Below, one piece after another: positions 1-7,628 of a stretch of 64,000 nt of DNA. Under the pieces are notes generated by a model. The model saw only the letters and a program-made list of their open reading frames with translations. It was not told the DNA's origin and did no database searches. Origin of the DNA: Pseudomonas sivasensis (GTDB taxonomy: Bacteria; Pseudomonadota; Gammaproteobacteria; Pseudomonadales; Pseudomonadaceae); NCBI RefSeq assembly GCF_013778505.1, contig NZ_JAAOWU010000009.1, positions 164,529 through 228,528 on the forward strand. Direction: 5' to 3'. Numbering within the stretch: the first letter of the stretch is position 1; each line of letters starts with the position of its first letter. The position numbers and the translations under genes were made by a program.

Positions 1-493
1 TCATCGCCATTTTGATCCGCACGAACGGCAACCCGTGTTCCATGCGTTTGAGAAAGCCTTTGTTGAGCGCCCGCGCCTCACCTTCCAGTACGCCACTGCG
101 CACCTCGATCCCGGCCTGGGCCAAGCGCTGCATACCGCGCCCGGCAACTTCCGGGTTAGGGTCCTGCATCGCCGCGACCACCCGCGCCAGCCCGGCGCTC
201 ACCAGCGCATCGGCGCACGGCGGGGTGTGACCATAGTGGCTGCACGGTTCGAGGGTGACGTATGCCGTGGCGCCTCGGGCCTTATCGCCGGCAGCCCGCA
301 AGGCATGCACTTCCGCATGGGGCTCGCCCGTGCGCACATGCCAGCCTTCGCCGACAATCTGCCCATCGCGCACAATCACGCAGCCAACACGCGGATTAGG
401 GTGGGTGGTGTACAGGCCGTTGCGCGCCAGTTCAAGGGCGCGGGCCATGTAATGGGCGTCGAGGACAGTTTGTTCAGCAGAAGGAGGAATCAT
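1..493 (-). CDS. ribD: Riboflavin biosynthesis deaminase/reductase RibD, 5' part only
   Basis: RibD carries out two consecutive cytosolic steps of riboflavin synthesis, deamination of the pyrimidine and then reduction of its ribosyl side chain. Only the first 164 codons lie in the window; the gene runs off the left edge, so the reductase domain is not seen. The visible part is the cytidine-deaminase-like domain: HAE at residues 59-61 (zinc ligand His and catalytic Glu), then the second zinc pair in PCSHYGHTPPC, with cysteines 84 and 93. The ATG at 493 overlaps the nrdR stop codon as ATGA, so nrdR and ribD are translationally coupled. A GGAGG-like element inside nrdR does not decide the start; the ATGA overlap and the fit to the family start do. 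Confidence 0.95.
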   Translation of the reverse strand, partial: MIPPSAEQTVLDAHYMARALELARNGLYTTHPNPRVGCVIVRDGQIVGEGWHVRTGEPHAEVHALRAAGDKARGATAYVTLEPCSHYGHTPPCADALVSAGLARVVAAMQDPNPEVAGRGMQRLAQAGIEVRSGVLEGEARALNKGFLKRMEHGLPFVRIKMAM

Positions 494-960
494 GGTTTGA
501 CCGGCTCACGGGCTAGGCGGTCGATCTCTTCGCGGAACTCATTGAGGTCCTGGAAGCGTCGATACACCGAAGCGAAACGGATATAGGCGACTTCGTCGAG
601 CTTTTGCAGCTCGCCCATCACCAACTCTCCCACCACCAGGCTCTTGACCTCGCGCTCGCCAGTCGCTCGCAGCTTGTGCTTGATATGCACCAGCGCCGCT
701 TCCAGTCGCTCGACACTCACTGGGCGTTTTTCCAGCGCGCGCTGCATACCGGCGCGCAGTTTTTCTTCGTCGAAAGGCTGGCGGCTGCCGTCGGACTTGA
801 TCAGACGTGGCAATACCAGTTCGGCGGTTTCGAAGGTGGTGAAACGTTCACCGCAGCCAGAGGCCAGGCATTCGCGCCGGCGACGTACTTGATCGCCCTC
901 GGCGACCAGACGCGAGTCAATGACCTTGGTGTCGTTGGCACCGCAGAAGGGACAGTGCAT
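490..960 (-). CDS. nrdR: Transcriptional repressor NrdR (ribonucleotide reductase regulator)
   Basis: NrdR is a zinc-ribbon plus ATP-cone repressor that senses nucleotides and represses ribonucleotide reductase genes. I place the start at 960 (MHCPFCGAND), because the longer open frame up to 1221 has no family similarity before this point. The product is 156 residues. The zinc ribbon uses C3 and C6, then C31 and C36 after a run of arginines; the ATP-cone fills roughly residues 49-139. The second cysteine pair is oddly spaced: C-L-A-S-G-C instead of the usual CX2C, which explains a length two residues above the 154 I recall for related pseudomonads. The gene is upstream of and overlaps ribD, the common nrdR-ribD arrangement. 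Confidence 0.95.
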   Translation of the reverse strand: MHCPFCGANDTKVIDSRLVAEGDQVRRRRECLASGCGERFTTFETAELVLPRLIKSDGSRQPFDEEKLRAGMQRALEKRPVSVERLEAALVHIKHKLRATGEREVKSLVVGELVMGELQKLDEVAYIRFASVYRRFQDLNEFREEIDRLAREPVKP

Positions 961-1099
961 GGTGGCAGGCAACAAAAAAAGGGAGGGCCATGGTAGCGCA
1001 TCCCTGTGGCAAGACAAGCCATAGCCTTTACGGTATACAGGCGGGCTATTATGTTTCTTACATTTCAAGCCACGGATTTTGTCCTTTCTGGAGCCGTAC

Positions 1100-1555
1100 A
1101 TGCAGTTACGACCACTTGTTTTGCTCACCCTGTTCAGTGTCCTGGTCGCCTGCAGCAGCGAAGCCCCCAAGCCGTCTGCGCCCCAACCGGTGCCTGCGCA
1201 GGAGAAAAAAGTCCCTGGCATTGAAGACCTGGGCCCCCTACCCGCCTACCAACGTGAAATCAACGGCAGCCTGACCAACGTCCCCGCCGGCGCCGAAGTC
1301 GAGATGGCCCTGCTGGTGATCGACGACCGTTCGCGCCCGCAACAACTGCTCGCCAGCAGCGTACTGACCGGCAACGGCAAGCCCGTGGCCTTCCGCCTGC
1401 GTTTTAACCCAGAGGCTTTCCCGGCCGGTGCACGGGTTGAGCTGCGTGGCCGCGCCAGCCAGTCCGGTCAGTTGATCCTGCACCTGCCCGCCGTACGCAT
1501 CACCCAGGCAATCACCCAGACCACCGGCCCCCTGGAACTCGTCAAGGCACCATGA
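1100..1555 (+). CDS. YbaY-family lipoprotein
   Basis: A 151-residue exported lipoprotein of unknown function. The start at 1100 is chosen because it is preceded by GGAG at 1090-1093 and gives a classic signal peptide: a short hydrophobic stretch ending in the lipobox L-V-A-C at about residues 15-18. The mature part after a Pro-rich linker (to about residue 40) contains a compact beta-rich domain with the phrase GSLTNVPAGAEVEMALLVI, resembling the YbaY/HslJ-like lipoprotein domain. It is divergent from nrdR across 139 bp, which must hold both promoters. The stop overlaps the next ATG by 4 bp, so it is probably co-transcribed with the methyltransferase. Function is not assigned. Confidence 0.8.
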   Translation: MQLRPLVLLTLFSVLVACSSEAPKPSAPQPVPAQEKKVPGIEDLGPLPAYQREINGSLTNVPAGAEVEMALLVIDDRSRPQQLLASSVLTGNGKPVAFRLRFNPEAFPAGARVELRGRASQSGQLILHLPAVRITQAITQTTGPLELVKAP

Positions 1556-2214
1556 CGCCACCGTTGGACTTGCAGCGCGCCCTGAGCGAGCTGATCGGCG
1601 ACGCTCAACTGGTGCCCTGCCCGCTGCCGGGCACCGAACTCTCGTTGTGGCTGTTGGATGCGGACAACATGGACCGCGCCTTCAGTCCCGAAGAAACCCG
1701 GCGCATTCTGCATGAGCCGCCCTACTGGAGTTTTTGCTGGGCCAGCGGCCTGGCATTGGCGCGGTATTTGACGGCGAACCCCGAGTGGGTCGCGGGTAAG
1801 CGCGTGCTGGACTTCGGCGCCGGTTCCGGCGTGGCCGCGATTGCGGCGGTTAAGGCAGGTGCGGTGGAAGTAGTTGCCTGCGACCTGGATCCGCTGGCGT
1901 TGGCATCTTGCCGCGCCAATGCCGAGCTCAATAACGTGGAATTAACCTATTCGCCGGACTTCTTCGCCGAAGCCGATCGCTTCGACCTGATCCTGGTAGC
2001 CGATGTGCTTTACGATCGCGCCAACCTGCCACTGCTGGATCATTTCCTCAGCCGCGGCCGCGAAGCACTGGTGGCGGACTCACGGGTGCGCGACTTCCAA
2101 CACCCGGCTTATCAGCGCCTGGAAATCCTCGATGCGCTGACGTTGCCGGACTTGGCCGAGCCTTGGGAGTTTCGCAAGGTGAGCCTGTACCATTCGCGGC
2201 GCCAGCCCTTATAG
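1552..2214 (+). CDS. Class I SAM-dependent methyltransferase (ETF-beta lysine methyltransferase-like)
   Basis: A 220-residue soluble methyltransferase. The segment PPYWSFCWASGLALARYL at about 56-73, followed by the SAM-binding motif VLDFGAGSG at 85-93 and the acidic ACDLDP loop, is typical of the family that contains ETF-beta lysine methyltransferases and proteins labelled nicotinamide N-methylase-like (COG3897). The motif LILVADVLYD near residue 150 corresponds to motif IV. The substrate cannot be read from the sequence; a lysine on a protein is the family-based guess. It overlaps the upstream lipoprotein gene by 4 bp and is 32 bp before ybbN. Confidence 0.8.
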   Translation: MTPPLDLQRALSELIGDAQLVPCPLPGTELSLWLLDADNMDRAFSPEETRRILHEPPYWSFCWASGLALARYLTANPEWVAGKRVLDFGAGSGVAAIAAVKAGAVEVVACDLDPLALASCRANAELNNVELTYSPDFFAEADRFDLILVADVLYDRANLPLLDHFLSRGREALVADSRVRDFQHPAYQRLEILDALTLPDLAEPWEFRKVSLYHSRRQPL

Positions 2215-2246
2215 TTGCCCCATTCCCGCTTTATTCGAGACGCCCC

Positions 2247-3119
2247 ATGAGTGAGCCCACGCCGTACATCTTCGACGTCACCGCCGCCAACTTCGACCAG
2301 GCCGTGATTCAGAACTCCTTCGAAAAACCCGTATTGGTGGATTTCTGGGCCGAGTGGTGCGCGCCCTGCAAGGCCTTGATGCCGATGTTGGCGCAGATTG
2401 CCGAGAGTTATCAGGGCGAGTTGCTGTTGGCGAAGGTCGATTGCGAAGCCGAGCAAGACATCGTTGCGCGCTTTGGTATTCAAAGCCTGCCGACGGTGGT
2501 GCTGTTCAAGGATGGCCAGCCGGTAGACGGGTTCGCCGGAGCCCAGCCGGAGTCGGCTGTGCGAGCGCTGTTGGCGCCGCATGTGCAGATGCCCGCGCCG
2601 AAGGCGGCGGATCCATTGGTACAGGCACAAACGTTGTTTGCCGAAGGGCGCATCAGCGACGCCGAAGCCGTACTCGTCGCGCTGCTGGGCGAGGACAACA
2701 CCAACGCCGCCGCGCTGATTCTGTACGCACGCTGCCTGGCCGAACGCGGTGAGCTGGGTGAAGCCCAAACCGTGCTCGACGCAGTGAAAAGCGACGACCA
2801 CAAAGCCGCGCTCGCCGGGGCCAAGGCGCAAATCACTTTCCTGCGCCAAGCCGCCGACCTGCCGGACGCCGCCGACTTGAAAAGCCGTCTGGCGCAAAAC
2901 CCGCAGGACGATGAAGCTGCGTATCAGTTGAGCATCCAGCAACTGGCGCGTCAGCAGTACGACGCCGCGCTGGAAGGCCTCCTCAAGTTGTTTATCCGCA
3001 ACCGCGGCTACAGCGAAGGCCTGCCGCACAAGACCCTGTTGCAAGTGTTCGAACTGCTGGGCAATGACCACCCGCTGGTCACCGTGTACCGCCGCAAGTT
3101 GTTTGCCGCGCTGTACTAA
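2247..3119 (+). CDS. ybbN: Thioredoxin-TPR co-chaperone YbbN (CnoX-like)
   Basis: A 290-residue cytosolic protein with an N-terminal thioredoxin domain (about 1-110) and a C-terminal TPR-like helical region. The redox motif W37-C-A-P-C41-K is intact, unlike E. coli CnoX, which has SXXC, so this version may have real disulfide activity. In E. coli the homologue is a chaperedoxin that hands oxidised clients to GroEL and DnaK; applying this here is inference from the family. The start at 2247 gives the MSEPTPYIFDVT N-terminus expected for pseudomonad homologues; the longer frame from 2163 overlaps the preceding gene. The 3' end overlaps the convergent gene at 3116. Confidence 0.88.
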   Translation: MSEPTPYIFDVTAANFDQAVIQNSFEKPVLVDFWAEWCAPCKALMPMLAQIAESYQGELLLAKVDCEAEQDIVARFGIQSLPTVVLFKDGQPVDGFAGAQPESAVRALLAPHVQMPAPKAADPLVQAQTLFAEGRISDAEAVLVALLGEDNTNAAALILYARCLAERGELGEAQTVLDAVKSDDHKAALAGAKAQITFLRQAADLPDAADLKSRLAQNPQDDEAAYQLSIQQLARQQYDAALEGLLKLFIRNRGYSEGLPHKTLLQVFELLGNDHPLVTVYRRKLFAALY

Positions 3120-3460
3120 TCACCGATCCAACTGTACAGCGGCGTATCCCCGCCGCTGCTCACCTTGACCTTAGCGCTGTGGCGCAGGCGCACCAACAGT
3201 CGCTTGCCCGCCGCAGCATCCCCCGCCAAACCTTCCAATCGATCAAGCAACTCCAGGCCGCTGAGTTGTCCGGCGTTGCGCAACAAGTCCTGGGCGTTCT
3301 GCCACAGGTCATCATTGTGTTTGACCGGCGCTACCGGCGCGGCGGCGCTGGCTGCCGGCGTCGCCTGCAATTGCGCGCCCAACTTTGCCCAATCGCCGTC
3401 GTCCAGTTCCAGGGTTAAGTCCACCGGCAGGTCGCCGATGGTTCCACGAATTCGCAACAT
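3116..3460 (-). CDS. Conserved hypothetical protein, 114 aa
   Basis: I do not recognise a named family. The start at 3460 (MLRIRGTIGDLPVDLTLELD) is preferred over the open frame from 3532, because the extra residues look like untranslated 5' sequence. The product is a small soluble protein with a beta-rich N-terminus (about 1-30), an Ala-Pro-rich hinge (about 34-50) and a helical C-terminal half with LSGLELLDRLEGL. There is no signal peptide or membrane segment. It is convergent with ybbN, the two genes sharing 4 bp, and is divergent from the zinc operon, whose Zur-type operator lies at 3547-3566. Confidence 0.65.
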   Translation of the reverse strand: MLRIRGTIGDLPVDLTLELDDGDWAKLGAQLQATPAASAAAPVAPVKHNDDLWQNAQDLLRNAGQLSGLELLDRLEGLAGDAAAGKRLLVRLRHSAKVKVSSGGDTPLYSWIGD

Positions 3461-3546
3461 CGTCCTGACTCCTGCAGTTTTTCTGACGGGCATGCTCCCA
3501 TGCGGCTTGCGCAACGCCAAGCAGACGGTCAAACTCTCGGCCTTAT

Positions 3547-3566
3547 TGTTATAAGATCACATAACA
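3547..3566 (+). promoter_or_regulatory. Zur-type operator in front of the zinc-starvation operon
   Basis: TGTTAT and ATAACA form an inverted repeat around an 8-bp spacer, directly followed by a further TAAC. The AT-rich GTTAT/ATAAC palindrome matches the Zur box type of gammaproteobacteria. It lies 27 bp upstream of the ATG at 3593 of a His-rich zinc protein, just where repressor binding would block transcription. The match is by eye and the exact half-site register is uncertain. Confidence 0.65.
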
Positions 3567-3592
3567 TAACTTTCATGTTCTGGAGCCCTCTC

Positions 3593-4192
3593 ATGCGCCG
3601 TCTGCTGCTCGCTTTGCCGTTTGCCCTGCTGCCACTGGCCATTGCCCATGCGGCTGAGGACCATGATCACGACCACGAACACGGCAGCCTCGGCGCGCAC
3701 GAGCACGGCGTCGGGCGTCTCAACGCCGTACTCGACGGCCAGACCCTGGAGCTTGAGCTGGACAGCCCGGCAATGAATCTGGTGGGTTTCGAGCACGTCG
3801 CCACCACGGCTGCCGATAAGGCCAAAGTCGCCGCTGCACGCAAACAGCTGGAAAACCCATCGACCCTGTTCAACCTGCCCAAGGTCGCCGGTTGCGTGAT
3901 CAGCTCCCAGGAGCTCAACAGCCCGCTGTTCGGTGACAAGCCGGAAGCCGACCACGACGATGACCACGATCACGACGCCAAAGACGGCGCCCACGAACAT
4001 CATCACGACCACAGCGAAATCCACGCCCACTACCAATTCACCTGCGCCACGCCGACTGCGTTGAGCAATCTGGACCTGACCCAGGTATTCAAGACCTTCC
4101 CCGCCACTCAGAAAATTCAGGTACAACTGATCGGCCCGAGCGGCCAGCAAGGTGTTGATGCCACCGCCACAGCAGCCACCCTGAAGTTCTGA
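3593..4192 (+). CDS. Histidine-rich periplasmic zinc protein (DUF2796, ZrgA-like)
   Basis: A 199-residue exported protein with two clusters of alternating His and Asp/Glu, one right after the signal peptide (about 20-40) and one at about 122-145, separated and followed by conserved DUF2796 blocks. Such sequences bind zinc. ZrgA of Vibrio and PA4063 of P. aeruginosa belong to this family and are induced by zinc depletion. The start at 3593 (MRRLLLALPFALLPLAIAHA) has a GGAG 7 bp upstream and gives a clean signal peptide; starts at 3500 and 3575 add residues that spoil it. It is the first gene of a four-gene operon. The role, feeding zinc to the downstream ABC system, is inferred from context. 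Confidence 0.85.
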   Translation: MRRLLLALPFALLPLAIAHAAEDHDHDHEHGSLGAHEHGVGRLNAVLDGQTLELELDSPAMNLVGFEHVATTAADKAKVAAARKQLENPSTLFNLPKVAGCVISSQELNSPLFGDKPEADHDDDHDHDAKDGAHEHHHDHSEIHAHYQFTCATPTALSNLDLTQVFKTFPATQKIQVQLIGPSGQQGVDATATAATLKF

Positions 4193-4198
4193 GTTCAC

Positions 4199-4909
4199 AT
4201 GACCCAAGCACTGATCGAACTGTCTGACCTGGGCTTCAACTGGCCCGGTCACCCACAGTTGCTGGACATCCCCGCCTTCCGCCTGGAAGCGGGTGAAACC
4301 CTGTTTCTCAAGGGCCCGAGCGGCAGCGGAAAAACTACGCTGCTTGGTCTGTTGGGCGGCGTGCAGAAACCCAGCCGAGGTAGCATTCGCTTGCTCGGCC
4401 AGGAGCTGACCGAACTCTCGGCCGGCGCCCGTGATCGTTTCCGCGTCGACCATACGGGCTACGTCTTCCAGCAGTTCAACCTGCTGCCGTTCCTGTCGGT
4501 GCGCGAAAACGTTGAGTTGCCTTGCCACTTTTCCAAACTGCGTGCGCAGCGGGCAAAGCAGCGCCACGGCAGTGTCGACCAGGCCGCAGCTACATTGCTC
4601 GCGCATTTGGGCTTGAAGGATAAAGACCTGCTGGAGCGCCGCGCCGATTCGCTGTCCATCGGCCAGCAACAACGGGTGGCTGCCGCACGCGCGCTGATCG
4701 GCCAACCGGAATTGGTGATCGCCGACGAACCCACCTCAGCCCTGGACTACGACGCCCGCGAAGCTTTCCTTCAGTTGCTGTTCGCTGAATGCCGCGACGC
4801 CGGCGCCAGTCTGTTGTTTGTCAGCCATGATCAGAGCCTGGCGCCGCTGTTCGACCGCAACCTGTCGCTGGCCGAACTCAATCGCGCCGCCACGCCCGCA
4901 GAGGTTTGA
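4199..4909 (+). CDS. ABC transporter ATP-binding protein of the zinc-starvation operon
   Basis: A 236-residue nucleotide-binding subunit of the MacB/LolD type. Walker A is GPSGSGKTT at 39-47, the Q-loop follows at about 91 in VFQQFNLLP, the signature is LSIGQ at 152-156, Walker B is LVIADEP at 172-178, and the H-loop histidine is H210. The signature carries Ile where most ABC proteins have Gly (LSGGQ). The gene starts 6 bp after the DUF2796 gene and ends 1 bp before the permease ATG. Its partner is a MacB-like permease, so the complex probably works on an envelope substrate rather than importing zinc itself; that part is inference. Orthologous in position to PA4064. Confidence 0.88.
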   Translation: MTQALIELSDLGFNWPGHPQLLDIPAFRLEAGETLFLKGPSGSGKTTLLGLLGGVQKPSRGSIRLLGQELTELSAGARDRFRVDHTGYVFQQFNLLPFLSVRENVELPCHFSKLRAQRAKQRHGSVDQAAATLLAHLGLKDKDLLERRADSLSIGQQQRVAAARALIGQPELVIADEPTSALDYDAREAFLQLLFAECRDAGASLLFVSHDQSLAPLFDRNLSLAELNRAATPAEV

Positions 4910-4910
4910 G

Positions 4911-6176
4911 ATGTATTTGTTTCGTCTAGCCATGGCCAGCCTGGCTAACCGTCGCTTTACCGCGATCCTCACCGCGTTTGCCATCGCGCTTTCAGTCTGC
5001 TTGTTGCTCGCAGTGGAACGGGTTCGCGTTGAGGCGCGCAACAGTTTCGCCAGTACCATCAGCGGCACCGACCTGATCGTCGGCGCCCGCTCCGGTTCGG
5101 TCAACCTGCTGCTGTATTCGGTATTTCGCATCGGCAACGCCACCAACAACATCCGCTGGGACAGCTACGAGCACTTCGCCGCCAGCCCCCAGGTGAAATG
5201 GGCGATCCCGATTTCCCTCGGCGACTCCCATCGCGGCTACCGGGTGATGGGTACCAACGAGTCGTACTTCGAGCATTACCAGTACGGCCGCAAGCAAAAC
5301 CTCGAACTGGCCAGCGGCCGTGCCTTTGCCACCGACCCGTTCGAAGTGGTGCTCGGTGCCGAGGTCGCTGATGCCCTGCACTACAAGCTCGGCGACAAGC
5401 TGGTACTGGCCCACGGCGTGGCGGTGGTCAGCCTGGTCAAGCACGATGACAAGCCGTTCACCGTGGTCGGTATCCTCAAGCGCACCGGCACGCCGGTGGA
5501 TCGCACGTTGCACATCAGCCTGGGCGGCATGGAAGCTATCCATATTGACTGGCACAACGGTGTGCCGGCCCAGGGCAAAGGCCGCATCAGCGCCGATCAG
5601 GCTCGCAATATGGACCTGACCCCGCAGGCCATTACCGCCTTCATGCTCGGCCTGAACAACAAGATTTCCACCTTCGCCCTGCAGCGCGAGATCAATGAAT
5701 TCCGTGGCGAGCCGATGCTGGCGATCCTGCCCGGCGTGGCGCTGCAAGAGCTGTGGAGCATGATGGGCACCGCCGAAAAAGCGCTGTTCGTGATCTCGCT
5801 GTTTGTGGTGCTGACCGGCTTGATCGGCATGCTCACCGCCATCCTTACCAGCCTCAACGAACGCCGCCGCGAAATGGCGATCCTGCGTTCGGTGGGGGCA
5901 CGGCCTTGGCATATCGCAACGTTGCTGATCTTCGAAGCGTTCGCCCTGGCCCTGTCCGGCGTGATCGCAGGCGTGGGCTTGCTGTATGTGTGCATTGCCG
6001 CGTCGCGTGGGTATTTGCAAGCCAATTACGGGCTGGACCTGCCGATGTCCTGGCCGAGCGAATATGAATGGACCTTGCTCGCCGGTATCCTGGCTGCTGC
6101 GCTGTTGATGGGCAGCGTGCCGGCCTGGCGCGCCTACCGACAATCCTTGGCCGATGGCCTGTCCATACGTTTATGA
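4911..6176 (+). CDS. ABC transporter permease, FtsX/MacB-like
   Basis: A 421-residue inner-membrane protein with MacB/FtsX topology: one N-terminal membrane helix (about 15-35), a large periplasmic domain (about 36-290), and three C-terminal helices (about 305-330, 355-385, 395-415) with the cytoplasmic coupling segment LNERRREMAILRSVGARPWH between them. The start at 4911 directly follows the ATPase stop; the open frame from 4818 would lie inside the ATPase gene. It forms the membrane half of the transporter with the 4199-4909 ATPase and corresponds to PA4065. The substrate is unknown; the zinc-responsive context suggests a role in periplasmic metalloprotein or zinc handling. Confidence 0.88.
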   Translation: MYLFRLAMASLANRRFTAILTAFAIALSVCLLLAVERVRVEARNSFASTISGTDLIVGARSGSVNLLLYSVFRIGNATNNIRWDSYEHFAASPQVKWAIPISLGDSHRGYRVMGTNESYFEHYQYGRKQNLELASGRAFATDPFEVVLGAEVADALHYKLGDKLVLAHGVAVVSLVKHDDKPFTVVGILKRTGTPVDRTLHISLGGMEAIHIDWHNGVPAQGKGRISADQARNMDLTPQAITAFMLGLNNKISTFALQREINEFRGEPMLAILPGVALQELWSMMGTAEKALFVISLFVVLTGLIGMLTAILTSLNERRREMAILRSVGARPWHIATLLIFEAFALALSGVIAGVGLLYVCIAASRGYLQANYGLDLPMSWPSEYEWTLLAGILAAALLMGSVPAWRAYRQSLADGLSIRL

Positions 6177-6187
6177 GGAAGGACTCG

Positions 6188-6709
6188 ATGCGTCGTGCCC
6201 TGTTTGCACTGTTGTTGCTGGTGGCGGTACCCGCCTGGGCCGATGAGCAGCCCAAGGATTTGTCCTGGCAGGAGATGATCCCACCGGACGCGCCGCCAGA
6301 AGTCCCCAATATGAAACCGCTGCACGACCTGTCGAACATGGCCGACGCCTTGTCCGTCGAAGCCGCGCCGGCGGCCAAGCAGGACCTGCCCAACGCGCCG
6401 GTGGTGCAGAGCCTCAATGGCCAGCACATCCGCCTGCCGGGTTATATCGTGCCGCTGGAAGTCAGCGAAGAAGGCCGTACCACCGAGTTCCTGCTGGTGC
6501 CGTATTTCGGCGCGTGCATCCACGTACCGCCGCCGCCGTCGAACCAGATCGTGCATGTGAAAAGTGAAGTCGGCGTGAAGCTCGATGAGCTGTACCAGCC
6601 GTATTGGATCGAAGGCGCGATGCAGGTCAAGCCGTCTACCAGCGAACTGGCGGACGCCGGTTACCAGATGGATGCCGAGAAGATTTACATGTACGAACTG
6701 CAGGAATAA
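6188..6709 (+). CDS. DUF3299 periplasmic protein of the zinc-starvation operon
   Basis: A 173-residue exported protein with a signal peptide cleaved after about residue 18 (PAWA). The motif YFGACIHVPPPPSNQIVHV at about 109-127 is the hallmark of DUF3299 and carries a conserved Cys and His that could hold a metal. The start at 6188 has GAAGGA 5 bp upstream (gaaggactcg) and gives the signal peptide; the frame from 6068 overlaps the permease. It is the last gene of the operon (PA4066-like position). Function unknown; the linkage to a Zur-type box, a His-rich protein and a MacB-like transporter suggests zinc-dependent envelope work. Confidence 0.85.
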   Translation: MRRALFALLLLVAVPAWADEQPKDLSWQEMIPPDAPPEVPNMKPLHDLSNMADALSVEAAPAAKQDLPNAPVVQSLNGQHIRLPGYIVPLEVSEEGRTTEFLLVPYFGACIHVPPPPSNQIVHVKSEVGVKLDELYQPYWIEGAMQVKPSTSELADAGYQMDAEKIYMYELQE

Positions 6710-6726
6710 CGCTGATCGTCCTTTCA

Positions 6727-6740
6727 TTGAGCTGAATCAA
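6727..6740 (+). promoter_or_regulatory. ANR/FNR-like box upstream of oprG
   Basis: TTGAG-CTGA-ATCAA matches the ANR/FNR consensus TTGATnnnnATCAA at nine of ten defined positions. It lies 64 bp before the ATG of the OmpW/OprG gene, a distance fitting an activator site around -41. OprG expression in P. aeruginosa is known to depend on ANR under low oxygen. Confidence 0.6.
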
Positions 6741-6803
6741 CAGACCGAACGGAACGATCTTTACCATTGGACGTACAACTTTTAAACGTCCTTTGGAGCT
6801 CCC

Positions 6804-7502
6804 ATGAACAAGTCTCTGCTCGGCGCGTCCCTCTTCGCGCTCGCCCTCGTCGCCCCCATTGCCCATGCTCACGAAGCGGGCGACATTCTGGTTCGCGCCG
6901 GTGCTATCACCGTGAACCCGAAGGCCGACAGCAGCACCGTCAAGGTTGACCAGGGCCCGCTGGCCGGTACCAACCTGGGCGGCAAGGCGACCATGAGCAG
7001 CGACACCCAACTGGGCCTCAACTTCGCCTACATGCTGACCAACCACGTGGGTATCGAACTGCTGGCCGCCACGCCGTTCGAGCATGACGTGAAGATCAAG
7101 GGCACCGCCCTCGGCGGCGCCAACGGCAAGCTGGGTACGCTGAAACACCTGCCGCCAACCCTGAGCGTCGTGTACTACCCGCTGGACAACAAATCCCCGT
7201 TCCAACCGTACGTAGGCGCCGGTATCAACTACACCTGGATCTACGACGAACACGTCGGCAGCCGTGCCCAGGGCGCAGGCTTCAGCAACTTCAAAGCCGA
7301 GAACTCATGGGGTTGGGCTGCGCAGATCGGCGCGGACTACATGATCAACGACAAGTGGATGATCAACGCCCAGGCGCGTTACATCGACATCAGCACCAAG
7401 GCTACCGTGGAAAACAACGCCGTGGCGCCGGGCACCCGTGCCAAGGTCAATGTGGACGTGGACCCAATGGTTTACATGGTGGGTATCGGCTACAAGTTCT
7501 AA
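6804..7502 (+). CDS. oprG: Outer-membrane protein OmpW family (OprG)
   Basis: A 232-residue outer-membrane beta-barrel precursor. Residues 1-22 are a signal peptide ending AHA; the mature protein starts HEAGDILVRAGAITVNP, the OmpW/OprG N-terminal signature. It ends in YMVGIGYKF, with the C-terminal Phe used by the Bam machinery. OmpW-family barrels have eight strands and a hydrophobic channel that admits small hydrophobic molecules. RBS TGGAG at 6793-6797. A 6-bp inverted repeat (GGACGT at 6769-6774 and ACGTCC at 6786-6791) sits just before the RBS. The upstream ANR-like box suggests oxygen control. Followed by a REPIN that may also serve as transcript end. Confidence 0.88.
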   Translation: MNKSLLGASLFALALVAPIAHAHEAGDILVRAGAITVNPKADSSTVKVDQGPLAGTNLGGKATMSSDTQLGLNFAYMLTNHVGIELLAATPFEHDVKIKGTALGGANGKLGTLKHLPPTLSVVYYPLDNKSPFQPYVGAGINYTWIYDEHVGSRAQGAGFSNFKAENSWGWAAQIGADYMINDKWMINAQARYIDISTKATVENNAVAPGTRAKVNVDVDPMVYMVGIGYKF

Positions 7503-7521
7503 GCAAAACTGCATAAACAAC

Positions 7522-7610
7522 TGTGGGAGGGGGCTTGCTCCCGATGACGGTGGATCAGTCAACAAACCAGTGACTGATACACCGCTATCGGGAGCAAGCC
7601 CCCTCCCACA
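7522..7610. repeat. REPIN: two inverted REP sequences
   Basis: Two inverted copies of a 24-bp unit (TGTGGGAGGGGGCTTGCTCC and four more bases) at 7522-7545 and 7587-7610 enclose about 41 bp. The GTGGGAGGGGGCTTGC core is the well-known P. fluorescens REP consensus, and inverted pairs are REPINs, moved in trans by RAYT transposases. It sits between oprG and the convergent epimerase gene and can fold into a long hairpin that could stop transcription from both sides. Confidence 0.9.
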
Positions 7611-7628
7611 TTTTGTTGTGCGTTGGGT

